Origin: CAZRRV01 sp045660865
Lineage (GTDB): Bacteria > Bacillota > Clostridia > Oscillospirales > Acutalibacteraceae
Direction of reading: 5' to 3'
NCBI GenBank assembly: GCA_045660865.1
Contig: JAZREP010000015.1
Span: forward strand, 1 to 63,823
Length of the DNA stretch: 63,823 bases
A program made the position numbers and the translations under genes. Shown piece by piece: positions 18,208 to 26,784 of this stretch; the first letter of the stretch is position 1; each line of letters opens with the position of its first letter. Under the pieces are notes generated by a model. That model was not told the DNA's origin, made no database searches, and saw nothing but the letters and a program-made list of their open reading frames with translations.

Positions 18208-18425
18208 ATAAACATTATAGAATTCTCAAAAAAGTCGGTATCAAAGTACCAATCCATTATACGCACAGTGTTTAAATCACACAACTCAATTAAGGTTGTA
18301 TGACTGTTAAATCCGACTTTTCTTGTACCGATATAGGCAGTTAAAATGCCTACAGTTAAAAGCGCCATTGCACCGAAAGCAATTGTTGAGGCTAAAAATG
18401 AGCGCCTGTAAATATTAACTTTCAT
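18186..18425 (-). CDS. Small membrane protein of unknown function downstream of spoIIP
   Basis: 79 aa, ATG with AAGGA about six bases upstream, 9 bp after spoIIP in the same direction. One hydrophobic helix (about residues 10-32) follows a basic N-terminus, giving a predicted type II topology. The rest is a roughly 45-residue tail with several acidic positions and no known motif. The tail codons overlap the lysA terminator hairpin. Tight spacing behind spoIIP suggests co-expression during sporulation, but a chance frame cannot be excluded. Confidence 0.5.
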   Translation of the reverse strand: MKVNIYRRSFLASTIAFGAMALLTVGILTAYIGTRKVGFNSHTTLIELCDLNTVRIMDWYFDTDFFENSIMFIIKHLPT

Positions 18426-18434
18426 TAAAATTCC

Positions 18435-19484
18435 TTATTTCATAGTATTTAACGTCTCAGCTAGCGCTTTACCGACCAATTCTCCCGAATAGAGCGCCTG
18501 CTCAAATGTGTTGGCATCGGTGCCGATTTCAATTAAAACCGAGCCTGTTGTTAAGTATTGATTATATTTTGCCGATTTCAAAAGCATACTGCGTGCAAAA
18601 CCGGGATAATTGGTTTCAAAACTTTGTTGAAGCTTTATTGCCAATCTAAAATTTTCTTTCCACTTGCTGTGGCCTGTTATATTCCCTGTTTGGCTGCCCA
18701 TAACCAGCATTACCTGAGCCGCCTTTTTACCGCCGATTTCAACGGTAGGCGCTATTTTATCATTTCCGCTTGGCATAGCATCTCTATGAAGGTCGATTAC
18801 GATTTTTATGCTATTATATTTTTTTAAATATGATTGTACCGTAGCCTTTGACCTTGTATAACTACCGTTATACGAGGGGTAATCGTGTTGTGTTTTATCG
18901 TGGAGCACAGAAAACCCCGCATTTTCAAGTTGCTTTTTTATAGTCTCTCCCACCGCTGTAATGTTTTTTGAATTATCGGTTGTACGGCTTTTATCTTCCG
19001 CTGTATAATAATCCCTATTTTCATTTAAAAAGCACTCTGTAGCGTGGGTGTGCATAATTAAAACTTCGGGTTCTTTGCTTTTTTTCATTTTAATTTTGGT
19101 GCCGCTTTTAAGTTCGTTAGCAACATTGATTGTTTGCCCTGTTTTATTGTTAATATATATTTTGTTGTATTTTAAATTTGCGCTGTAGGGGGATATGAAT
19201 TTGCTTAAAATTTTACCCTTTGCTGTTGCAGGCGGCTTAGTGTTTTGTGATGATGTTTCCTGTTTTGATTCGGTCGGTTTTATTTCAACCTTTGAAACGG
19301 TGTTCTCTGTTGGGGCAAATGCCGTAACAGTTTCATCGACCTTTTTTTCTAAGTTTGGGACAACGGCATAGGCGCTTAAAAGGGATGAAAACTCCCAAAA
19401 CTTTTTGATTTTATCTGCACCGACACCATAAATACACATACCGATTACTGTAAAAACAAGTAACCAAGAAAATATCTTCCTCAT
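18435..19484 (-). CDS. spoIIP: Stage II sporulation protein P (SpoIIP)
   Basis: 349 aa from the ATG at 19484, which has AAAGGAGC upstream. An N-terminal membrane anchor (about residues 5-23) and a Lys/Thr/Glu-rich linker lead to the amidase/endopeptidase domain. Family signatures are VLIMHTHATECF, the TTDNSKNITAVGE segment, HDYPSYNGSYTRS and VIDLHRDA, the last two carrying zinc-ligand or catalytic residues. With SpoIID and SpoIIM it degrades septal peptidoglycan during forespore engulfment. gpr lies immediately upstream, the order seen in Bacillus and Clostridia. It marks the organism as spore-forming. Confidence 0.96.
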   Translation of the reverse strand: MRKIFSWLLVFTVIGMCIYGVGADKIKKFWEFSSLLSAYAVVPNLEKKVDETVTAFAPTENTVSKVEIKPTESKQETSSQNTKPPATAKGKILSKFISPYSANLKYNKIYINNKTGQTINVANELKSGTKIKMKKSKEPEVLIMHTHATECFLNENRDYYTAEDKSRTTDNSKNITAVGETIKKQLENAGFSVLHDKTQHDYPSYNGSYTRSKATVQSYLKKYNSIKIVIDLHRDAMPSGNDKIAPTVEIGGKKAAQVMLVMGSQTGNITGHSKWKENFRLAIKLQQSFETNYPGFARSMLLKSAKYNQYLTTGSVLIEIGTDANTFEQALYSGELVGKALAETLNTMK

Positions 19485-19526
19485 TTTATCGCTCCTTTGT
19501 AAATTTATATGCAAGGAGCAAAAATT

Positions 19527-20339
19527 TTAGACAATACTTCTCAGTAATTCTTCATCCAACCCAGGCTGTAAAGCACAATTTATGGCGTGACCGAGCAGTT
19601 CACTTGCCTTATCTATTCGCATATCTATATCCCTATGAGTAACAATCATATTTTCACGGCTGTCGGTTAAACTTTTTAGGTCAACTACCGTCGGTACACC
19701 GAGTGCAATTACCGGAATACCCATACTTTGTTTTGAAATTTCCTTACGGCTGTTGCCCACACCTGAGCCGGGTGAAATGCCTGTATTGCAAATTTGTATT
19801 GTACGGCAAAGTCTTGAAAGCTCGGCGGCCGCCAGCGCATCAACAACTATTAAGGCTTTAGGTTTAACGTGTTCTGCCGTACCTTTAATTATTTCTAAAA
19901 CCTCTATTCCCGTTTGCCCCAAAACACCGGGAGCGAGTACCGATACAGGAGACATTCCTCCAAGGCCAATGCTTTTAGCCAAATCCTTTTCTATATGCCG
20001 TGTTGCTAATACTCTGGCAACTGTTTTGGGACCTAAGGCATCGGGTGTTATTTGTTCGTTTCCAAGGCCCAAAACTAAAACATTATCCATATCCTTTACA
20101 AAAGACTTAATAATATCTCTTACCGCAGTATGAACATCGCTATCACTTACAGTTTCGTCCCAATCCACAGTATAATAACTGCCCTTTCTACGACCTATCT
20201 CTTTTTCGGCAATACTATCTATGATTTCAAGTTCATTTACGTTAACACTACCAACAGTATATTCATTCTGTCGTACCCTGCCTTTTCTAGGCGGTTTTTC
20301 GGTTAAAGTTTCTATCGCAAGGTCGGTTCTGGCTCTCAT
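19527..20339 (-). CDS. gpr: GPR spore germination protease
   Basis: 270 aa from the ATG at 20339; a GTG two codons earlier is possible. The opening RARTDLAIE includes the prosequence region. VLVLGLGNEQITPDALGP, the ISPGSGVGNSRKEIS stretch and ALGVPTVVD are characteristic of the A25 family. GPR cleaves small acid-soluble spore proteins at germination and is made as a zymogen in the forespore. It is a little shorter than some homologues, which have longer prosequences. spoIIP follows 42 bp downstream. Confidence 0.96.
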   Translation of the reverse strand: MRARTDLAIETLTEKPPRKGRVRQNEYTVGSVNVNELEIIDSIAEKEIGRRKGSYYTVDWDETVSDSDVHTAVRDIIKSFVKDMDNVLVLGLGNEQITPDALGPKTVARVLATRHIEKDLAKSIGLGGMSPVSVLAPGVLGQTGIEVLEIIKGTAEHVKPKALIVVDALAAAELSRLCRTIQICNTGISPGSGVGNSRKEISKQSMGIPVIALGVPTVVDLKSLTDSRENMIVTHRDIDMRIDKASELLGHAINCALQPGLDEELLRSIV

Positions 20340-20393
20340 AAGCACACCCCTTTTTTATTAAATAGTATTTGCCGAAAAATTTGGCTTTACACC

Positions 20394-20422
20394 TTGTTTT
20401 GCCAAAAAGATTATGATATAAT
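20394..20422 (+). promoter_or_regulatory. Promoter of metG
   Basis: -35 TTGTTT (20394-20399), a 17-bp spacer and a consensus -10 TATAAT (20417-20422), 31 bp before the metG ATG. The leader is too short for a T-box. Confidence 0.6.
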
Positions 20423-20453
20423 TTCCATATATGTCTTTTGGAGGAATTTTACA

Positions 20454-22379
20454 ATGAACAAGAGCTTTTACATCACTACCCCGATTTATTATCCGTCAGG
20501 CAAACTGCACATCGGTCATTCCTATACCACCGTTGCGGCAGATGCTATTGCACGCTACAAGCGTATGCGCGGGTATGATGTTATGTTCTTAACCGGTACC
20601 GATGAGCACGGCCAGAAAATTGAGGAGCGTGCTAAAGAGGCCGGCGTTACCCCGAAACAATTTGTAGATGATATTGTTGCAGGCATAAAGGATATGTGGA
20701 GTCTGCTTAATATTACCTATGATAAATTTATCCGCACTACCGACCCTTATCACGAGGATACCGTAGCGCAAATTTTTGAAAAGTTATACAATCAAGGCGA
20801 TATTTATAAGGGCACATACAAAGGTCTTTATTGCACTCCTTGTGAATCTTTTTGGACCGAAAGCCAATTGGTTGACGGCAAATGCCCCGACTGTGGCCGT
20901 CCCGTTCAGCCTGCTGAGGAGGAGGCGTATTTCCTGCGCCTTTCAAAGTATGCTGACCGCCTGCTTCAGTATTATGAGGAGCACCCCGATTTTATCCAAC
21001 CTGAAACCCGCAAAAACGAAATGATAAACAACTTTATCAAGCCCGGTCTTGAGGACCTTTGCGTTTCGCGTACCTCTTTTAGCTGGGGTATTCCTGTGCG
21101 CTTTGATAACAAACACGTTGTTTATGTTTGGTTGGATGCACTTTCAAACTACATTTCAGCATTGGGTTATTTGAATAATGAGCCGCAGCTTTTTGAAAAG
21201 TTTTGGCCCTGTGATATTCATTTGGTTGGTAAGGAAATTGTTCGTTTCCACACCATCATTTGGCCGATTATGTTAATGGCGCTCGATTTACCTTTGCCTA
21301 AAAAGGTGTACGGTCACGGTTGGCTGTTATTAGAGGGCGGCAAAATGTCAAAATCTAAGGGTAACGTTGTTGACCCCGTTATTTTGTGTGACCGCTACGG
21401 CGTAGACGCTGTTAGATATTTCTTGCTTCGTGAAATTCCTTTCGGCAGCGATGGTATTTTCTCTAACGAGGCGCTTATTTCCCGTATCAACGCTGACCTT
21501 GCAAACGATTTGGGTAATCTTGTATCCCGTACCGCCGCTATGGTGGATAAGTATTTCGGCGGCACAATTCCAAGCATACGTGAAGCAGACGATGTTGATA
21601 ACGAGCTTATCAATATGGCACTCAGCACTAAGGAAGTAGTCGAAAAGTATATTGAAAACCTTGAGTTTTCAACTGCACTTACCGAGTTGTTCCGCTTTAT
21701 TTCAAGAACTAATAAATATATTGATGAAACTGCACCTTGGGTGCTTGCTAAGGATGAAAGCAAAAAAGCACGTCTTGCATCGGTTATGTATAATCTTTGC
21801 GAAGCATTGCGTATTGTTTCAATTCTTTTGGAGCCTTTCTTACCCGAAACCGCAAACAAAATCCGCAAATGCTTTGCCAGTAGCGACCTTTATTCTTGGG
21901 ACCAATCAGGCGTTTGGGGGCTGTTGCCTAACGAATGTCCTGTAACCAAAATTGAGGTTATGTTCCCGAGAATTGACCTTGAAAAAGAAATTGCCGAGCT
22001 TGATGCCATTAACCCCGGTGCATCTAAGCAACCTGTGGAAAATGTAGCAACCATTGAACAAATAGGCATTGAGGATTTTGCAAAGGTTGCGCTTATCGCT
22101 GCTAAGATAACCGCTTGTGAGCCTGTTAAAAAATCCAAAAAGTTGCTCAAATTAACACTTGATGACGGTAGCGGTGTTCCCCGCACCGTAGCCTCAGGTA
22201 TTTCACAATATTACACTCCTGAGCAGTTAATCGGTCACACCGTTATTTTGGTTTCTAACCTTAAGCCTGCAGTACTCTGCGGTGTGGAAAGCAACGGTAT
22301 GATTTTAGCCGCTGATGCAGGTGAAGACGTTAAGGTTATCTTCATTGACGATGTACCTGCAGGGAGCAAAATCAGATAA
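20454..22379 (+). CDS. metG: Methionyl-tRNA synthetase
   Basis: 641 aa from the ATG at 20454 with GGAGG upstream. The class I signature is HIGHSYT, and KMSKSKGN is the second. A zinc knuckle YCTPCESFW...CPDC lies near residues 127-149. The C-terminal 100 residues form the tRNA-binding, OB-fold domain (IGIEDFAKVALIAAKI) and include the dimer interface. It charges tRNA-Met. The stop codon overlaps the ATG of the next gene by one base, indicating an operon. Confidence 0.98.
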   Translation: MNKSFYITTPIYYPSGKLHIGHSYTTVAADAIARYKRMRGYDVMFLTGTDEHGQKIEERAKEAGVTPKQFVDDIVAGIKDMWSLLNITYDKFIRTTDPYHEDTVAQIFEKLYNQGDIYKGTYKGLYCTPCESFWTESQLVDGKCPDCGRPVQPAEEEAYFLRLSKYADRLLQYYEEHPDFIQPETRKNEMINNFIKPGLEDLCVSRTSFSWGIPVRFDNKHVVYVWLDALSNYISALGYLNNEPQLFEKFWPCDIHLVGKEIVRFHTIIWPIMLMALDLPLPKKVYGHGWLLLEGGKMSKSKGNVVDPVILCDRYGVDAVRYFLLREIPFGSDGIFSNEALISRINADLANDLGNLVSRTAAMVDKYFGGTIPSIREADDVDNELINMALSTKEVVEKYIENLEFSTALTELFRFISRTNKYIDETAPWVLAKDESKKARLASVMYNLCEALRIVSILLEPFLPETANKIRKCFASSDLYSWDQSGVWGLLPNECPVTKIEVMFPRIDLEKEIAELDAINPGASKQPVENVATIEQIGIEDFAKVALIAAKITACEPVKKSKKLLKLTLDDGSGVPRTVASGISQYYTPEQLIGHTVILVSNLKPAVLCGVESNGMILAADAGEDVKVIFIDDVPAGSKIR

Positions 22380-23146
22380 TGGAGCCGCTTATTATTGACA
22401 CCCACGCTCACTACGATGATGAGCGTTTTGAGGGTGAAATTGACACACTTTTTGCAGAACTTGAGCAAAATGGTGTTAAAAGTGTAATCACCTGCGCTGT
22501 TGACCAAAAAGAGTCTTATGCTAAATGTATCAGTTTAGCCAAGCAGTACCCCTTTTGCTATTTTACTGCCGGTGTGCATCCTTTAAATATGAAGGATAAC
22601 GGCAAGCTTGATTTGCCCCTTCTGCGTTCCCAAGCAGAACACGAAAAATGTGTGGCTATTGGTGAAATTGGTCTTGATTATTACTATCAAAGCGATAATA
22701 AAGAACAGCAATTGGAATTGGTAATTAAGCAGATTGAATTGGCTAACGAACTTAATATGCCAATCAGTTTTCACGACCGCGAAGCGCACGAGGACACCTT
22801 AAAAATTTTAAAGGCTTATAAGCCAAAAGGTGTTGTACACTGTTTTTCTGGCAGTGTTGAAATGGCAAAAGAAATTGTTAAGTTAGGACTATATATCGGT
22901 GTCGGCGGTGTAATAACCTTTGCTAATGCTAAAAAATTGGTAGCAGTAGTTGAGGAGTTACCCTTAGAGCGCATACTCTTAGAAACCGATGCGCCCTACC
23001 TCGCTCCCGTTCCATTTAGAGGGAAAACCAACCGCTCAGACTACATTATAAAAGTGGCCGAAAAAATTGCCGAAATTAAAAACACAACAACCAACGCGGT
23101 ACTAGAACAATGCCGTGACAATGCTAAAAAATTATTCCGTATATAA
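22379..23146 (+). CDS. TatD-family metal-dependent hydrolase/DNase
   Basis: 255 aa. IDTHAHYDD, GEIGLDYYY, SFHDREAHEDTL, HCFSG and LLETDAPYL are the metal-site motifs of the TatD family. Such proteins are 3'-5' deoxyribonucleases or related phosphoesterases. A TatD gene behind metG is the usual Firmicute arrangement (YabD). Coupled to metG by an ATG/TAA overlap and ended by a hairpin. Confidence 0.95.
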   Translation: MEPLIIDTHAHYDDERFEGEIDTLFAELEQNGVKSVITCAVDQKESYAKCISLAKQYPFCYFTAGVHPLNMKDNGKLDLPLLRSQAEHEKCVAIGEIGLDYYYQSDNKEQQLELVIKQIELANELNMPISFHDREAHEDTLKILKAYKPKGVVHCFSGSVEMAKEIVKLGLYIGVGGVITFANAKKLVAVVEELPLERILLETDAPYLAPVPFRGKTNRSDYIIKVAEKIAEIKNTTTNAVLEQCRDNAKKLFRI

Positions 23147-23175
23147 AAAAAGCACCCGAACGGGTGCTTTTTTTA
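23146..23175. terminator. Bidirectional terminator between the tatD-family gene and pgeF
   Basis: Stem AGCACCCG/CGGGTGCT with a two-base AA loop, flanked by A and T tracts, so it can act for both convergent genes. Confidence 0.93.
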
Positions 23176-24000
23176 TTCGCTTATACACATTATTGCGGCT
23201 AAATTGCCTCTTTCATTCCCTGTCACACGGTGGGAAAAGAAATATTCGGGATTGCATTTTGTACACAAATCGGTAACCACAATGTTTTCAGGTTTTACTC
23301 CAAGGTCTATGAGTAATTGGCGGTTTATAGCCCAAAGGTCTATATAATATTTCTCCCCTTTTTTAGTACAATAGTCGTAAATGTTGATTTTACTGAGCTT
23401 TTCAAAAGCCTCGACTACCGGGTAATCAACCTCAAAACATTTACCACAGATTGAAGGCGCTATGCCGACTACCAAATCGGCAGGGTTAGTACCGTAATGC
23501 TCGGTCATCTTTTCAACTGTAAGACGGCCGATTTCACCCAGTGTACAACGCCAAGAAGCGTGAGCAGAGCCGATTGCTTTATTAACGGGGTCACAAATAA
23601 GCAACGGCACACAATCTGCATACTGTGTAACAATTGGTACGCCAGGCAGGTTTGTGACAAGTGCATCAACACTTTCATAATCACGAGGCTTAACTATTCC
23701 CTTGCCTATATCCTGTTCGGTAACCGCGTGAACATTTAGCTCGTGAACTTGTTTAGAGAGTACACATTTTTTATAATCAACACCTATAGCATCACAAATA
23801 ATCTCATAGTTTTTAAGTACCGCCTGTTCATCATCACCACGGGCAAAGCTTAAATTCATTGATGAAAAGTGGCCTTTACTCACACCGCCCAAACGGGTAG
23901 TGAAAGCGTGCTTAACAAATCCCAACTCATCAATATTACGGAATGTGATATATACAAGTTCATTATTTCTATGAATTCGCATAGTGTTGCTTGTTAACAT
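23173..24000 (-). CDS. pgeF: YfiH/PgeF (laccase-domain) purine nucleoside phosphorylase-like protein
   Basis: 275 aa, ATG with GGAGAG upstream. The metal-site motifs of the family are present: QVHELNVHAV, TQYADCVPLLI, GSAHASWRC and the APSICGKCFEV segment. Members have been reported as multicopper oxidases, as a purine-nucleoside phosphorylase/adenosine deaminase, and as a peptidoglycan-editing factor in E. coli. The sequence does not say which applies. It is 9 bp after the ComEC-like lipoprotein gene and probably co-transcribed with it. Confidence 0.93.
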   Translation of the reverse strand: MLTSNTMRIHRNNELVYITFRNIDELGFVKHAFTTRLGGVSKGHFSSMNLSFARGDDEQAVLKNYEIICDAIGVDYKKCVLSKQVHELNVHAVTEQDIGKGIVKPRDYESVDALVTNLPGVPIVTQYADCVPLLICDPVNKAIGSAHASWRCTLGEIGRLTVEKMTEHYGTNPADLVVGIAPSICGKCFEVDYPVVEAFEKLSKINIYDYCTKKGEKYYIDLWAINRQLLIDLGVKPENIVVTDLCTKCNPEYFFSHRVTGNERGNLAAIMCISE

Positions 24001-24009
24001 TGCGCTCTC

Positions 24010-24912
24010 CTATCTGCTGCCGTCAAGCATTATATTTTTATCGGTTTTTAATGTATAGGTTTTGCCATCAGTTTCGGCAATTACTGTGCCGTTTAAATCT
24101 GTGCGGTAAACCGTTTTGGTGTTGTAATTATAAAGGCGGTCTACAATCTTAGTATCGGGATGCCTATAACGATTACCCTCACCAACCGAAATTACGGCAT
24201 ATTCGGGTGTTACCGCCCTTAAAAAGTCGGTAGTTGTGGAATAGTTGCTTCCGTGATGCCCTACTTTTAGAATATCTGTATCCAAATCGCATCCGGCATT
24301 AAGCATTTCTTTTTCATTCATAGCTTCGGCATCGCCCGTTAACAAGAATGATGTTTCACCATAATCAAGGCGAACAACTATGGAATAATTATTGAGTTCC
24401 GAATATTCCTTAAAGGGTGAAAAACATACAACCGAAAGATTATTGTTTTCAATAATTTTCATGCCGTTTTGTGCGGCATTTACCTTAACCTGCTTTTCCA
24501 CAAGTGCATCAAGCACTTCTTCATAGGTCTTGGTGGTAGGCACTAAACTATCCTTTATTTTAGGCATATAAACCTCACCCAAACCAAAGGAGTTAATAAG
24601 CACATCAGCTCCGCCTAAGTGGTCCTCGTGCGGATGTGTTAAGACAAGATAATCAATTGTTTCAATTCCTTTATTTCTTAGAAAATCGGCAATTAACAGA
24701 CCATCAGAATTGTTGCCTGCATCAATTACCATATTTTTACCGTCAGGCAATAAAACCAAAGAACAGTCAGCCTGACCCACGTCAAAAAAGTAAACAGTCA
24801 GGTCGCCGCTTACTGAATCAACCTGTTTTGGAGGTGTTGTGGGAACTAAAAGTTCACATCCCGAAAGGCTTATAACAAGCAATATTGATAAAATCGAAAA
24901 TAACTTTTTCAT
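24010..24912 (-). CDS. ComEC-like metallo-beta-lactamase-fold lipoprotein
   Basis: 300 aa. The lipoprotein signal peptide ends LSGC, giving an N-terminal lipid-modified Cys at about residue 19. The metallo-hydrolase motif is THPHEDHLGGADVL, with LLTGDAEAMNEKEML, VGHHGSNYST and SVGEGNRYRHPD matching the C-terminal nuclease-like domain of ComEC/Rec2. Unlike ComEC it has no competence membrane domain, so it is a surface-anchored stand-alone hydrolase. Activity on extracellular DNA or another phosphodiester is possible but unproven. Confidence 0.92.
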   Translation of the reverse strand: MKKLFSILSILLVISLSGCELLVPTTPPKQVDSVSGDLTVYFFDVGQADCSLVLLPDGKNMVIDAGNNSDGLLIADFLRNKGIETIDYLVLTHPHEDHLGGADVLINSFGLGEVYMPKIKDSLVPTTKTYEEVLDALVEKQVKVNAAQNGMKIIENNNLSVVCFSPFKEYSELNNYSIVVRLDYGETSFLLTGDAEAMNEKEMLNAGCDLDTDILKVGHHGSNYSTTTDFLRAVTPEYAVISVGEGNRYRHPDTKIVDRLYNYNTKTVYRTDLNGTVIAETDGKTYTLKTDKNIMLDGSR

Positions 24913-25048
24913 ACAATCCTCGTAAACTTTTTATAAATAAAACGTAAAATTATGTTATTAGTCTTGCTTTTTTGCAAATTTGTGTTACAATATGAGTAGA
25001 CAAGAGGCAAAAATTACTCTTGCAATAATTATTGGAGGTGTAATACCA

Positions 25049-25216
25049 ATGGCATATGTAATTTCTGATGAGTGCATTAAATGCGGTGCATGTCAGGCAG
25101 TTTGCCCCACCGAGGCTATCTCCGAAGGCGATGACATTTTCGTTATCGACGCTGACAAATGCGTTTCCTGCGGCGCTTGTGCTGACGGTTGCCCGGTTGA
25201 AGCCATTGCTGAATAA
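25049..25216 (+). CDS. 2[4Fe-4S] ferredoxin
   Basis: 55 aa from the ATG at 25049, nine bases after GGAGGTG; an upstream in-frame extension is not needed. Two CxxCxxCxxxCP motifs (CIKCGACQAVCP and CVSCGACADGCP) bind two [4Fe-4S] clusters. This is the classic clostridial low-potential electron carrier for hydrogenase and pyruvate:ferredoxin oxidoreductase. It is a single-gene unit with its own promoter-like sequence (TTGCTT near 24965, TACAAT near 24987) and a terminator. Confidence 0.97.
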   Translation: MAYVISDECIKCGACQAVCPTEAISEGDDIFVIDADKCVSCGACADGCPVEAIAE

Positions 25217-25235
25217 TACATAATATATTATGTAT
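25216..25235. repeat. 20-bp perfect palindrome after the ferredoxin stop codon
   Basis: ATACATAATATATTATGTAT is a perfect palindrome starting at the last base of the ferredoxin stop codon. It sits just before the terminator hairpin and may protect the 3' end of the mRNA or bind a protein. Confidence 0.7.
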
Positions 25236-25236
25236 C

Positions 25237-25266
25237 CGCCCTGCTTTATGCAGGGCTGTTTTTTTA
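25237..25266. terminator. Terminator after the ferredoxin gene
   Basis: Stem GCCCTGC/GCAGGGC with a five-base loop and a run of eight T starting near 25259. It overlaps the end of the convergent Nudix gene. Confidence 0.9.
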
Positions 25267-25806
25267 TTTGTTTTGTAATAAATAATAGGTTTTAAGGAGT
25301 GCGGCTTGTGTTTTTGAGTCCTTTATCTCCCCCGACAGTACCATTTCAACCGCTTTTTTCAAGGGTATTCTTTCAATATTCAAAAACTCATCCTCGTCAG
25401 GGTCGGTTTCACCAAAGGTAAGTCCGGTAGCAAGGTACATATATATAACCTCATTGCAAAATCCGGGTGACGGATAAAGCTCGCCTAAAAAAGTATAATT
25501 CTCTGCTGTGGCGCCTATTTCCTCTTTTAACTCACGCTTTCCGCATTCCAGCGGGATTTCATCCAAAGAGTCCCTCTTGCCTGCAGGAACTTCAGTGACA
25601 ATTTCCATATAGGGGTATCTAAATTGTTTAACAAATACAACATCCTCGTTATCACAAAGCGGAACGATACAAACACCGCCGTTATGCTCTACCACATCTC
25701 TGGTTGCAACATTACCGTTAGGCAGCAAAGCCAGGTCATGACGAACATTGATAATATTGCCGTGAAAAACATAATTCTTTTCAAGCATCTTTTCACTTAA
25801 ATTCAT
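25264..25806 (-). CDS. Nudix hydrolase, ADP-ribose pyrophosphatase type
   Basis: 180 aa from the ATG at 25806 (AAAGAGGC upstream). The Nudix box GKRDSLDEIPLECGKRELKE, continuing EIG, fits GX5EX7REUXEEXGU. The proline-containing YPSPGFCNEVIYMYLA after the box is typical of ADP-sugar pyrophosphatases (NudF type). It would split ADP-ribose to AMP and ribose 5-phosphate in the cytosol. Stand-alone gene, convergent with the ferredoxin gene. Confidence 0.93.
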   Translation of the reverse strand: MNLSEKMLEKNYVFHGNIINVRHDLALLPNGNVATRDVVEHNGGVCIVPLCDNEDVVFVKQFRYPYMEIVTEVPAGKRDSLDEIPLECGKRELKEEIGATAENYTFLGELYPSPGFCNEVIYMYLATGLTFGETDPDEDEFLNIERIPLKKAVEMVLSGEIKDSKTQAALLKTYYLLQNK

Positions 25807-25881
25807 TAGTTTGCCTCTTTTCACATATATTTATAATGGTTATCGACTGTCATTATAGTATTAAAATTTGGAGGAAGCAAA

Positions 25882-26784
25882 ATGGAAAGTATTATCAAAT
25901 ACATAGAGCAAGATTACAATAGTTTGCGTGCTGTTTTAGACACTTTTAAGAAAAAGTATCCCTTTATCTCTATTTCCTCCATTGGAAAAAGTGTGTACGG
26001 CAGAGAAATACCTGCCGTAAAAATAGGCAGAAGCAACGAGTACGTTCTGTATTGCGGTGCCTTTCACGGAACCGAGCGCATAACATCCACACTGCTGCTT
26101 ATGTTTATAGAAGAATTGTGCGAAGCTATTTTGCGACACGGAGAAATTTCAAGTATAGACGCAGTTAAAGCAATGTACGGGCGCGGTGTAATCATTGTAC
26201 CTATGGTTAACCCCGACGGTTGTGAAATTTCCTTAAAAGGACCTTCCAGTTGTGGTTATTATGCCAGCAAAATAAACCGCATATGCGGTGGAAAATATGA
26301 AAACTGGAATGCCAATTTGCGTGGCGTTGATATAAATCACAACTTCGATGCTGATTGGCTCAATCTACGTGAAGCCGAAAAGCGAAGCGGTATTTTTGGC
26401 CCTAGTCCCAGACAATTTGGCGGCAACAGACCACACAGCGAACCCGAAACAACGGCCTTGGTAGAACTATGCCGATTTGTGCGCATAAGACACGCCGTTG
26501 CCTTCCATTCCCAAGGTGAGGTTATTTATTGGAACTTTGGTAAAAACACACCGCTAAAATCACGGCGGATGGCTGAAATAATGGCTGCCAGTTCAGGCTA
26601 TGCCCTAGATATACCTACCGGGTTAGCCTTTGGCGGCGGTTTTAAGGATTGGTTCATAGAAAAAATGCAAAGGCCTGCGTTCACAGTAGAGGTGGGTCGT
26701 GGCAAAAACCCGTTAGACCCTGCCATATTGCCTGAGCTCTATGACCAATTGCGTGAAATGCTTACCATTACGCTGTTAATGTGA
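25882..26784 (+). CDS. M14-family zinc carboxypeptidase (peptidoglycan-peptide type)
   Basis: 300 aa, ATG with GGAGG upstream. Zinc ligands are in HGTERITS (His, Glu) and AFHSQGEVIYW (His). NLRGVDINHNFDADW is the substrate-carboxylate Arg region, and the catalytic Glu is in FTVEVGRG. The compact domain, no signal peptide and the DADW/HSQGE signatures fit the gamma-D-glutamyl-diaminopimelate peptidase group used for cell-wall peptide recycling. Substrate remains inferred. Its end overlaps the convergent mnmG by 9 bp. Confidence 0.92.
   Translation: MESIIKYIEQDYNSLRAVLDTFKKKYPFISISSIGKSVYGREIPAVKIGRSNEYVLYCGAFHGTERITSTLLLMFIEELCEAILRHGEISSIDAVKAMYGRGVIIVPMVNPDGCEISLKGPSSCGYYASKINRICGGKYENWNANLRGVDINHNFDADWLNLREAEKRSGIFGPSPRQFGGNRPHSEPETTALVELCRFVRIRHAVAFHSQGEVIYWNFGKNTPLKSRRMAEIMAASSGYALDIPTGLAFGGGFKDWFIEKMQRPAFTVEVGRGKNPLDPAILPELYDQLREMLTITLLM

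Noticed and set aside
20423..20453. T-box or SAM riboswitch before metG
   Set aside because: Only about 30 bases separate the -10 from the start codon, too few for either structure.
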